Assembly: GCA_934045905.1 (NCBI GenBank)
Contig: OW203764.1
Span: forward strand, 22,997,109 to 23,061,108
Direction of reading: 5' to 3'
DNA from: Leuctra nigra
Lineage: Eukaryota; Arthropoda; Insecta; Plecoptera; Leuctridae
DNA: 64,000 nt
Part shown: in pieces, positions 11,818 to 21,882 of the stretch
Layout of the letters: the number at the start of each line of letters is the position of its first letter
How positions within the stretch are numbered: the stretch's first letter is position 1
Translations under genes and position numbers: made by a program
Notes under the pieces: model-generated
The model's database searches: none
What the model saw: only the letters and a program-made list of their open reading frames with translations
Told to the model about the DNA's origin: nothing

Positions 11818-14800
11818 ATGAAACTGTTAAAGAATAACTATGTGATGATGGCGTTCGCTTACTCAGTGGCGATGTTCTATGGCTGGCTCTATATTCTCGC
11901 ACTGCTCTGGACCTTTGTCAAGAATCCATGGAGGAAATTCTGGAGAGTGAAGAGAAGAGAAATACCGCCCAAGTGTCTAACGGATCCTGCGAGAGGTGAT
12001 CACTGTTACGCCCAGCTCAAGGTTTGTTTATATAATTATTGTATAAATAGGCTAAAAATATCGATTAGCTCACGGGAATTTATAACATTTATTTGCTTTT
12101 ACGTGGTCTCCCATTCCTATACATTAAAACGACACGGGTCGTTCTAAAAATTTACTAAAATTTAAAATTTAAAAGGGCCCCTTAATTTTAAGGGCCCCTT
12201 AAATTTACTATACATTTGGAAGTTATGAGATCAAAATAAGTTTCAATTTCTTCTCAGAATGACCCAAGGCTGTAATATTTTAGTTCAATACATTTATATT
12301 TAAACTCGGTTTTACAAAGGTGCATGTCGATGAAATGTTTTAGAACATCAAACTGCATTACGTGGAGAAAGGCGACAAAACGAAGCCACTAATCCTGTTC
12401 GTGCACGGGTTCCCCGAGTTCTGGTACTCATGGCGGCATCAGATCGACGAGTTCTCCAAGAACTACTGGTGAGTTCCCGCTCCTCGGCTGACTTCAAGAT
12501 ATCCAGCCGACGATTCTAAGTCTAACTGAACTCTTGGGATTCTAGGACGGTTGCTGTGGATATGCGTGGGTTTGGAGATTCAGAGAAACCAGCTGGAATC
12601 AAGCACTATGATATCAAACATCTAGTGCAAGATATCAAAGATCTTGTTGACCATCTGGGTAAGATCAGCATGAATCAATAGAATAATACTAGTTTTATTA
12701 ATAGTTATGTAAATAATCAATAGTGTCAGAAAGTCTTAAAGCTAGAAAAATAATTATTGACATGAACTATGTTTTATTTTTCTATTCGCATTCAATCAGG
12801 TTCCACAAAAATCTCCTTGATTCGTTGGCCGTAGCCAAGAGTTCCTCTGATCACATAGAAATTTTGCGACACACAAACACGTTTCAGAATCGACATGATG
12901 CTTTTGAAAGTTTACCGGATGATCAATTGAATGTCCACCGTGTAAGCGGCTCTTCCTGATCGCGAATTCGCATCGTGAACGATATCACAACGCCATTTGC
13001 CGTTATTCAAGATCTCATTGGCTGTAATTCGCTAATATTTAGCTAATAAACATTTTTTTATTTTTATTTGTTAATTCGCGTAACCATGGAGTTGGAACAC
13101 AATTTCTGAAAGGATCCACTTTCCTCATTCTGAGACACCACTGTCACAAATATAATATGTCATCAAGTGTCATAAATGTGTCATAAATGTGACATAAAAA
13201 AATATACAATTATCATTCAGACAAACTCTTCGAGAGCTTATTTCTTTACATCGCGGCAGTCGCAAGATCTGTGAAACAAAAATAAAATACTAGGCAATAA
13301 CATTTTGATACTATATACGAGACCTGACCTGTCAGAAATAGACTTTTAAAATCATTTTCGAATGAATCTATAGGAATCCTGCTCGTGACGTCACAGTGGT
13401 AGAAAAATGGAGGCTGCTATGGTAGGGGAAATGTGTCAAAGCTCTAAATAATAGCAATAAATCATATTTATCAGATGAATATTTAACTTGAACCTGTGTA
13501 AAGATAAATATTGCGTAAATTATTATTAGCTTGTACATACTTAAATATCTTTCTTTCACAAGTAATCACTCAAAATATGAGATTTGGATTGCCGCTGTCA
13601 GATTTGTTTTTCCCTATACTTTTGTATAGGTTACTATGGCAACCTTTTCTCACGCAGGATGCCTATTACTATTTACGGCGGCAAACTTTCGTCTAGTCAC
13701 TGTTCAGAGTACTTGATGATCAGTAGTGGCTCAGCCTCTTCATCACGATATCAATCATCCAAGTTCTACGGGCGAAGTATCTGCAACTTGTTTGACTGTG
13801 AATAACGTAACATGCTACAGACACAACGCGGTCCACGCATGAGCCATGACAGTGCAGCTAAATCCACTTCACGACCTCTTTCGCTCTTTGTATGAGCAAT
13901 TGTTCACAGTATGAATGTGTACCGTTAGCACTCCTAGATATGTAATTGTTCAACCAAATTTACAACATATTCAATAAATACGCTTGTCATTCACGAGTGA
14001 ATCAAAGACACGTGATATGACTATTTGTGGGTAGCTATTGCCTGCATTAAGAGAATCAAATGCAAGATACATATTTTTGTATAGATTGGCCTAGAATAAC
14101 AGTCTCTAGGTCTGTTTCTTCACCCTGTCAAAACTGCCACTTTCTACTCATCATCCGGAAGAAAATAGCTTGTGACAGGTTTCGGCAGACCTTTGTTTGT
14201 ACAATGGTGTAACGACTGTGTACTACGTACTTTTCCATTATATTTTATAACGGAAGTTAGGTACAAAGTGATTCTTCAGTTATAGATATTATGCAATTTG
14301 TAATTGAAATGTGCACAGTGTGTATAAATGTATATACGATCGGAATGGCGTGAGGTGATCTCCCCACTAAAGTGACCCGCAACCAATCTGTGGATTGGGA
14401 TTTTCTTGAAAAACAGGTATTTTACGAACCCCTTAGTGTCAACCCGAGAGAAGGTTCGGCATAACAATGGGGCATGGTGCGCGCGCAGGTAAAGTAGGGG
14501 ACGGGAAAATAAAATGACCCTTTTCCAATCCACAGATCGACTGCTGGTCACTTTAGAGGTAATCGTCACTAACGAATAACGATTAAGTAGAACGTGTGTC
14601 ACCTCGACACAACAGAGATAAATGAAGTAGAATGTGTGCGACACTGGCACTTTGGTAATGAAATAAGTAGAATGTGTGTGACGCTGGCACTTTGGTAATG
14701 AAATAAGTAGAATGTGGGTGACACTGGCACTTTGGTAATGAAATAAGTAGAATGTGGGTGACACTGGCACTTTGGTAATGAATTAAGTAGAATGTGGGTG

Positions 14801-16059
14801 ACACTGGCACTTTGTTAATGAATTAAGTAGAATGTGTGTGACGCTGGCACTTTGGTAATGAAATAAGTAGAATGTGGGTGACACTGGCACTTTGGTAATG
14901 AAATAAGTAGAATGTGGGTGACACTGGCACTTTGGTAATGAATTAAGTAGAATGTGGGTGACACTGGCACTTTGTTAATGAATTAAGTAGAATGTGGGTG
15001 ACACTGGCACATTGCGCATGAATGAAGTAGAATGTAGGTGACACTGGCAAAATGCACATGAATTAAGTAATGACTGATACTTCTTGGCAACAGGGCGCGA
15101 TAAGTTCACGCTGGTGGCACATGACTGGGGTGGCGTGATCGCATGGCGCTTCATCGAGATGCACCACGACATGCTTGAGCGGTACGTTGTCATGGACGCA
15201 CCGAGAGTGTCATCATGGAAGAAATATATCTTCGGTTCTAGAAAACAGTTCTTCATGTCCTGGTAGGTACTTGAATTTAGAACTCATGTGGAGGGACTGG
15301 ATGTGCTACTAGTGCTGTAAAGAGAAAATGTTGTTCTAGGTATGTTTTCTTCTACCAATTACCCTATTTGCCAGAGCTGGCACTTAGCTCGCATGATCTA
15401 GGGGCGTTCAAAAAAGTTTTCCGAGGCGATACACCTAAGGAAAAATCTAACGTGTCTGATGAGGATATTGAAGCGTACAAATACACATTCGGAAAACCAG
15501 GTAAAGATATCGCAATGAATCGCTACAAAAATAAATGGTTTCCTTTTTTTAAACTAACAAAATTAAAATTAATACTACTAATTTAATTATCTGTAGTTCC
15601 ATAAAACCCAAGATTAGTTATTCTAAAGTAGGTACTACTTCTAAATAAATAATTAGAAGTTACACAATATATTCATATAATGTTCATAGTTCCTCCAACC
15701 AAACTTTTGAAACTGGGAGAAGGATTAATTATTATTTTCTTTCAGTATATTTTTACAAATATCATATATTTTTCTCCTTCCTAGGGGCCCTAACTCCACC
15801 GATAAATTACTATCGAGCTAACGGATTCAGCACTAAGAAAGTTCCACCAGAATCATACGAAAAGTTGGACGTTGGAGTGCCAGGACTTTTCATCTTTGGA
15901 GAGTTGGATAAGTACATCGATATGAAGTGTGTGAATGACATTGACAAACATGTCAGCGACATCACGGTCAAGGTCGTGGCAGGAGGAAACCATTTCGTGC
16001 AGCAGGACGTGCCCAAGACTGTTAACAAGTTGATGACACAGTTTTTTGAGAATAAATGA
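11818..16059 (+). CDS. epoxide hydrolase 4-like alpha/beta hydrolase, complete
   Basis: Predicted membrane-anchored epoxide hydrolase of the ABHD7/EPHX3-EPHX4 type, which opens epoxides through a covalent Asp ester. Exons: 11818-12021, 12344-12468, 12546-12658, 15094-15262, 15340-15500, 15785-16059; phases agree and sum to 1047 nt (348 aa). A hydrophobic segment at residues 8-33 should anchor the protein. Catalytic features: oxyanion motif HGFPEFW (89-95), nucleophile Asp158 in HDWGG, lid tyrosines in WYVFFYQLP (Tyr209) and NYYR (Tyr267), acid Asp299 in FGELD, base His327 in GGNHF. All are present, so the enzyme should be active. It is not the EPHX1-type juvenile hormone epoxide hydrolase, so a hormone role should not be assumed. 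The 2.4-kb intron 3 (of the coding model) carries a MITE and a minisatellite. AATAAA overlaps the stop codon; no other clear poly(A) signal was seen close by. Confidence 0.93.
13369..13667. mobile_element. 299-bp MITE, copy 1
   Basis: The element begins ATAGGAATCCTGC and ends GCAGGATGCCTAT, giving short inverted ends of 13 bp with one mismatch. A nearly identical copy lies at 24151-24447; the two differ by a few substitutions and a small indel over about 297 bp. It has no coding capacity. It sits in an intron of the epoxide hydrolase gene and contains TGACGTCAC near its left end. Confidence 0.85.
14618..15065. repeat. 40-bp minisatellite with 160-bp higher-order period
   Basis: About eleven copies of a 40-bp unit containing AAGTAGAATGTG and GACACTGGCACTTTGGTAATG run up to 28 bp before the acceptor of epoxide hydrolase exon 15094-15262. 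Units carry diagnostic variants (GTGTGACGC versus GGGTGACAC; AAATAAG versus AATTAAG; TTGGTAATG versus TTGTTAATG). The four-unit pattern 14661-14820 is repeated in the same order at 14821-14980, so 160-bp blocks were amplified. The last two units are diverged. Confidence 0.95.
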
Positions 16060-17556
16060 TTTAGGCAATATTGATGACAAAGTGGTACTTTATTTTGTAA
16101 AAATATGGATTCATTTTTATTTTATACACGGCGCAATGCATCATACAATCATGGTATTGAGCTTTTTAGTTTTTCATTAGTTTTTCATTCTTGTTCACCA
16201 TCTGAAACATCGGTGACAACATAAGACAACATAAGTCTCATCATTCCCATCAATTGCTAGAGTTGGGCAAACCTCATATTTTTTAACCGAACCGAACTTC
16301 AAATATTTGACCAAACCTCCGAACCGAACCGAGCCTCTGGCCTATTACTTATTAGTTAGTCCAAATGTTTGGCATAGTTTGCACAAGGGGATTTTGCATT
16401 TTATAGTTCCTTCCTTTGTAACACCATAGAGATGTAGTAAGTATATGAATCTCTATGGTAACACCAACACTTTTGCAAAATTGTTACCTGGTGCAACTCT
16501 GCTCTCAATTATTTAATTTATGCCCATCATTTTAGTGCATTTTATTTTTGATAAAATTGATTCACATCATTAAAAGGAAAAGTAAAAAAAGTAAAAGAAA
16601 ATTAAAATGATTAATTCTGTAGCAAAGGTTCGGTTCGGATATTTCATTTTAAGGTTCAGTTCGCGAACATCTAAAGCCGGTTCGGTTTGGGTTTCGAACC
16701 GGTTCGCCCAACCCTATCAACTGCTCACATCAACTGTTGACTACTTCTGACCAACATGAACAACTTTGTGAGAATGTATCAAAATATCACAAATAACAAA
16801 ATATCAAAATATCAATATGACATACAAATATACCCTTCAAACAGGAAGTAAAGCAAGGTTCCGATGAATCGCATTTAAATCAAGTCGCCATAAATCGCGA
16901 CAAGTTGCAATTTGACTGTGATTTGACGCCCGTAGTGCCACCTACCAGCATTATCAGAAACATCAAACAATAACATAGTACAAACTCGTATAGATAAAAC
17001 AATAAAATGCAAAACTACTTTGCTGCTCTCTGTAGTTAGGTACTTTGAGACCTACTGAGTCACGACACTCGCACGATTTATTGAATTTATTGAATTTATT
17101 GAAACTCTGCCCCTTTATCGTTGTTTTACAAAATCGTGAAACTGAAACGTTTGTGATTTATGGGAACCTTAGTACTTTAGGCTAAAGGCTATATATTAGG
17201 CTATTGCATAACACTCAATAACATTTAGTTGCATACATTAGTTGAACAGTTAAACAGTTTGATGACTATTGAGTAAGTATTTAAATTACCTAGTTATTGC
17301 GATTGTTGTTAAGCCACCAGATAAATGAGTTTGTAATAAAAGACGGTGTAACGGAATGTCAAAGCAAGTTGCAAAATGCATTAGTATAAGTGCAAGGGGT
17401 GTCATATCACCAATCTGAATGTTTTAATGTATTACTTTAGATACTACTAGGTGATATATTATAGTGAGATGTCTTTAAATGATGCTAAATTAAATAGGCA
17501 ACGAAGATTATTAAAAAAAATAAAAATCGTTCTTCGAACATTTTACTACCAACCTA
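16060..17556. other. convergent intergenic region with an inverted-repeat element
   Basis: This lies between the 3' ends of the epoxide hydrolase gene (+) and the unrecognised gene (-). It holds a hAT-like element at 16257-16715 and otherwise AT-rich sequence with no exon seen. Confidence 0.6.
16257..16715. mobile_element. hAT-like MITE rich in GAACCG words
   Basis: Inverted ends AGAGTTGGGC and GCCCAACCCT enclose about 459 bp. Subterminal DNA has many copies of GAACCGAACC-type words on the left and the complement GGTTCGG on the right. Flanking ATCAATTG (left) and ATCAACTG (right) look like an 8-bp target-site duplication with one change, which fits hAT. No transposase is encoded. Confidence 0.65.
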
Positions 17557-18573
17557 TTAAAACAACTTGGCCAACTCACACCAAATGTTGTATATTCTCT
17601 GACCCTTAGCATGTTTCAACACAGTACTCTTAATAACAATGTGTATAGTACCTTTATCAGACATGAGACACTCTACCAGAACATTTAGTTCCGTAAAACT
17701 AAGATAGTGTTCAGAATTTGTCCACACCATTTCTTTGTCTTGATTCATCGTCACCTTCATTGCTTCAGCAGAAGCCGTAATAAAGTTTATCATATCATCT
17801 AGGAATTCAGAATACATGAGAGCCACATCCAAAAGAATAATTTGATCTGTCCAGCAACTTAGCTTCCAAAATTCACACCTCAATGATTGGTCATTGCATA
17901 TTAGGTCCATTATTGTAGTCATTATTGTTTGTTTCAATTGTCGACTTTCTTGGCTCTTATTACCGACACGAAATGTCAGAGCTCTGAGAATTGTGTCCAA
18001 AACAATAATGTCCAAGTGTGTTAACATAACTTTAATTGTATCTTTTAGTTTACCTAATTTACACTGATGAACGATTAGCGAAAGATGCTGCAATAGATAC
18101 AGAGAATTTTTGTCTTTTGGCTGTGCACAATTGTTCAGGATAACCGAAATTTTCATCACATCCGTAAGAATACTTGATTCTTTTGTGATCATTTCGATAA
18201 AAGATGTTGACCTCTCGGTTGACGAAACAATCGTAATGTATTGATATTTAGCTTCCATTTTCATTTCATAAGATAAATCACTTTGTAATACTTTCCTTAG
18301 AAAATGGTCACATGCATTTTCGAAGAAGCCAATGTCATACACTCTACGTTCATGATGCAAGCACCATTCAGACAACTTCTTGTTGAATGCCTTCTCACTA
18401 TCATTGTCTTTGATAACTTTACATGCTTTTTCCAAACCCGAAGCTAGTGTAAATATTCTTGTTATGTATTCATCTGATGAAAGTTTGCTGGAAAATGGAG
18501 TCTCATGGCATTCCAGAAAGCTCGATATTCCCTTGAAGAGTTCAACAGTTGCTTTCTTGCAGAACATTGTCTA
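17557..18573 (-). CDS. unrecognised helical protein, 336 codons in one exon
   Basis: A 336-codon reading frame runs from ATG at 18565-18567 to TAA at 17557, with no internal stop in an AT-rich region where chance frames are short. Just upstream on the minus strand is a good acceptor (CTTTTTGTTTTAG ending at 18574), so the exon starts at 18573 and has a 5' non-coding or coding exon further right that I could not place. The protein is rich in Leu, Ile, Lys and Ser, seems mostly helical, lacks a signal peptide or clear membrane segment, and has scattered Cys. It suggests an alpha-helical repeat (ARM/HEAT-like) scaffold, but this is only an impression from composition. I do not recognise the family. 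Its 3' end faces that of the epoxide hydrolase gene. Confidence 0.7.
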
Positions 18574-18706
18574 AAACAAAAAGGATTAAACCATTTTTTT
18601 CCCATTACATTTAATGAAATTCCCAAATACCTACAAAGGTAAATTTTGTCAAGAACCACAATCAAGGTAGGTAGTACATAGATTACACCTCTAGACCAAT
18701 ATTTTT

Positions 18707-18858
18707 GAGATCGTTCGAGTGCTCATATAATCGAGCATGACGTCAAAATGACATCCTTCCGAATAAAATAGCATTCAATCTGTCATGTCAGTTTATTATT
18801 TGTTCGGTCTGACGTCAGGCAGCCGTGAATTCGAATGAAATTTGTCTCGAACGATCTC
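18707..18858. mobile_element. small MITE with GAGATCGTTCGAG inverted ends
   Basis: GAGATCGTTCGAG at 18707 is matched by its reverse complement ending at 18858. The 152-bp interior contains two TGACGT-type words and no coding. It lies about 135 bp upstream of the unrecognised minus-strand exon, so it could overlap that gene's upstream region. Confidence 0.6.
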
Positions 18859-18883
18859 GAAATTAGGTAGGTAGGTATACCCT

Positions 18884-19201
18884 GGAGGCCAAGTCTTGAA
18901 ACTTACGCTTTCAGGACGCAAACGCTCTCGGACGTCATAAAGTCCCATTTACTGTAAGAATGATGACCTTGAAATCTACTTTTAACTGTTTAGCTAAATT
19001 TTGAATAAAGTTTTATGACTGTATAATATCTGTAATAATAATTATAATGATAATAAATTGTTTCCAATAGATTGCTGGATGACAATCAAATAAGTGGCTT
19101 GACTTTATGTTTCAATGTCGATCACTCTTACAGTAAATGGGACTTTATGACGTCCGAGAGCGTTTGCGTCCTGAAAGCGTAAGTTTCAAGACTTGGCCTC
19201 C
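18884..19201. mobile_element. foldback element with 75-bp perfect inverted repeats
   Basis: Bases 18884-18958 and 19127-19201 are exact reverse complements over 75 bp, from GGAGGCCAAGTCTTG at the outer ends to CAGTAAG at the inner ends. The 168-bp spacer is AT-rich. The perfect arms suggest recent insertion or ongoing conversion between arms. No clear target-site duplication. Confidence 0.85.
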
Positions 19202-19350
19202 TGATGTGTGATGTAATTCAGTATTACGTGGTTGGAATGAATCCATGTACACACTCCATGTATTAGGTAAACCCACCTTCCCCATTTCCACGCATTTACA
19301 TTAGTTTAGGCACCCTCGAGTAGTAACACTGGATAAGTTGTTTGAAAGTG

Positions 19351-19371
19351 GGGGGGGGGGGGGGGGGGGGG
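19351..19371 (+). repeat. poly-G tract
   Basis: An uninterrupted run of about 21 G in the intergenic region, flanked by TAGGTAGG-type words. Confidence 0.9.
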
Positions 19372-19543
19372 TGAATGGTGGGTAGCTAGTACCTTTCACT
19401 TGCAGGAGACCACAGGTGACCATACCTAGGCTGGACAGGCAGAGTACCTAGGTAGGTACTAAGTAAAACAAGTATAGGTTATCTTACCTAGGTAGGTACT
19501 AGGTATACCTAGTTTTCATCGCATTCACTTGGTAGGTAGGTAG

Positions 19544-20286
19544 CATAGGCGTGCGCACGGGGGGGGGGCCGGGGGGGACTTAGCCCCCCCTAATGGGTCA
19601 GCCTCATATAAAAAATTATAAAATGTGGTCCTCATAGTGTCAAAATTTTGGTTTAAATGGGTTTAAACAAAAAAATCTCCCTGCGGGGCAGACTGGAGTT
19701 GCTCAAATCACTGAACACCAAGCAGTAGGTTGATCAAAAACACAAAATTTTGGAAAACAATGCCTATAAAGTACCTTCCAAAAACACAATTTTTCATGAA
19801 TTTCTAGGTTTTTCCCCTAAAAATTTATTTTTAATATGCCTCAAAATTTCTCTTATGTATGACCTTCAGAGAATATTTTCTCGGGAGTTTCGCCCGCGAA
19901 CACCCTTTCATATTGATTTATATTTGTATGTCGTGAAAAAATAAAGTTTTGGGAACAAAATGCACCTTTAAACGTCTCTACTAATTGATTTGCAGTACCT
20001 ACCCCAAAATACTAAAAATGCTCTGCCCGGATATTGTAGTATTGTATTGTAGTGAAAAGGTGTGTAAAATTAAAAAAAATTGTAAAAAAATGCTCCTCAG
20101 AACGTCTTAAAATTGATTTCAAAATGTGAAAAAACTAAAAAACGCCCTGCGGGGCAAGGTGGGGGCGTGCCCCCCCCCCCCCCTTAACACGTAGCAATTT
20201 TTTTTCCTTGGACATTACCCCCTGTCATTAATCCTGCCGGCGCCCATGTTGGCCCCCCCTAATGATTTCTCCTGCGCACGCCTATG
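19544..20286. mobile_element. hAT-like element, CATAGGCGTGCGCA ends
   Basis: CATAGGCGTGCGCA at 19544 pairs with its reverse complement ending at 20286. Eight bases on each side read GTAGGTAG, fitting an 8-bp hAT-type duplication, though they lie in low-complexity DNA. Subterminal C/G runs (GGCCCCCCCTAATG-type) occur at both ends. Inside, CCCTGCGGGGCA recurs near 19680 and 20143. A related copy lies at 38825. No transposase is seen. Confidence 0.75.
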
Positions 20287-21082
20287 GTAGGTAGGTATTC
20301 ACTTGGCCACATGTTAAGCAATTTGAACATCTAACTAGTTATCTATGCTGGCAACTTTCAATGAAGTGCAATTACTTTAGTAGTAGGTAGGTGGTACGTA
20401 GATATAGGATAAATAGGTACCTACCTACCAATGACCTATTAATACATAGACAAATTCAGTTGCGCCGGAAGTGAAGCCTCGCGTAAGTCACGTGATAGCG
20501 AGACTACTGCAAAGCGAATAGCCCAGCAAAAACAGAATTCAAATCGGCATTTGTTACATCGGTTCGGTCTTATAATCAGCTGAAAATTTACACACTTATT
20601 CTAAACCATGTTACCACTACACCAAAGTTTTTTCAACAAGAAACTTTTTCCGGAAGATTTTGTTTATATCAAAACAATAAAATTTACGATATACAAAATT
20701 GATTTACTCTGAAAGTACCCATCATAAAATTATAAAATAAATACAGGTTGAAGGCAGTACCTAGATGAATAAAAAGGTATATACCTAGTACAAAAGTGAA
20801 GTCTCAAAACGTTTCAATTTTAATTTTGTAGTCATATAAAGTAAAAAATGTACAGAATAGTCCAAAAACGTTTCGGAGCACTTTCCGAAAATTTTAAAGC
20901 GACAACCCCCAATTTTTATTAACTTACTATCAAGAACACAGTAAGTACCAGGATGTTTTACATTACTTTTGTCAAGTTTATTGGAGCAAAATAAAGGTGT
21001 CAAACTGAATTTCAGAGCTATATATTACAAAGCGCGCGTATACTGTTAACCCGGCATCACGTGGTACAGCGCATATCTGTAG

Positions 21083-21250
21083 GTCTGTTCGTCGGGGTGT
21101 TCTAACCTGCTCGGAACACACTGGAAGTCGACACGGAAAAGTTTACTTATACCTATCCGTCGAGTTTTGATTCGTAATTCATGCACCTAACACAATCGGT
21201 GACGACTTTCGCTTGCTCCGAGCAGGTTTGGAACAGGCCGACGAACAAAC
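21083..21250. mobile_element. 168-bp hairpin MITE
   Basis: GTCTGTTCGTCGG...CCTGCTCGGA at 21083-21114 is matched imperfectly by its reverse complement at 21217-21250. It has no coding capacity and lies about 630 bp upstream of the UFSP2 start codon. Confidence 0.65.
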
Positions 21251-21882
21251 CTTGTGTCTCTGTCTGACTCACGGCATCCGTCTCACTCACTCGCCAGCCA
21301 GCTGGCTTCAGTCCCTCCCGTGTACTGGTATTATATTCCGCCGTCTACTGAAAGTATTTATAGGTCATTGGTACCTACACATCTCACTCTCAGTGCATAT
21401 CACTGGTGCACTTCAATTAGATTTAACCTCACTTTTAGTTCTACCTCTAGGTAAATGTGGAGGAGGCTAGGTAGGTAGTAATTGGAAACGATACGTACCA
21501 ATAGAACGCAGGTAGGTAGATATGATTTTCTTCCACACCGCCGAGAGTAGAAGAGCTAAGAGTGGAAGTAATTTACTACGAAAAAATCAAATCAAAACTA
21601 ACAAATCACAATCAACAGCAGCTGTAAAGCCGTTTAAATTTCGTCCCAAATGTCAGGGTCAGCCCACCCAGCCATAAATTCCATAATTTTCCAAAGATGG
21701 TCAGCAGCAAAGAAGTCAGCCACTTGGCTTTAGAGCTACCTGATTGGCCAGCGGTCGAGTGAGGTCACCAGTTTCACCGTAGGTTTCACCTTGAACAAAA
21801 CCTTGAACTTGAGTTGATTATTCGGCAATCGGCCATCTTTGTTTTGTTGTCATTCGTTTCATTTTGTAGCTGTCAATTAAAC

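Noticed and set aside
14618..15065. CRISPR-like array
   Set aside because: The units are contiguous with no unique spacers, and the sequence is eukaryotic.
14276..15256. Minus-strand repetitive frames in the 40-bp minisatellite
   Set aside because: They are translations of the minisatellite inside an intron of the epoxide hydrolase gene, with no family features.
11818..16059. Juvenile hormone epoxide hydrolase
   Set aside because: The N-terminal layout and the motifs HGFPEFW, HDWGG and GGNHF fit the EPHX4/ABHD7 group and not the EPHX1-type hormone hydrolases.
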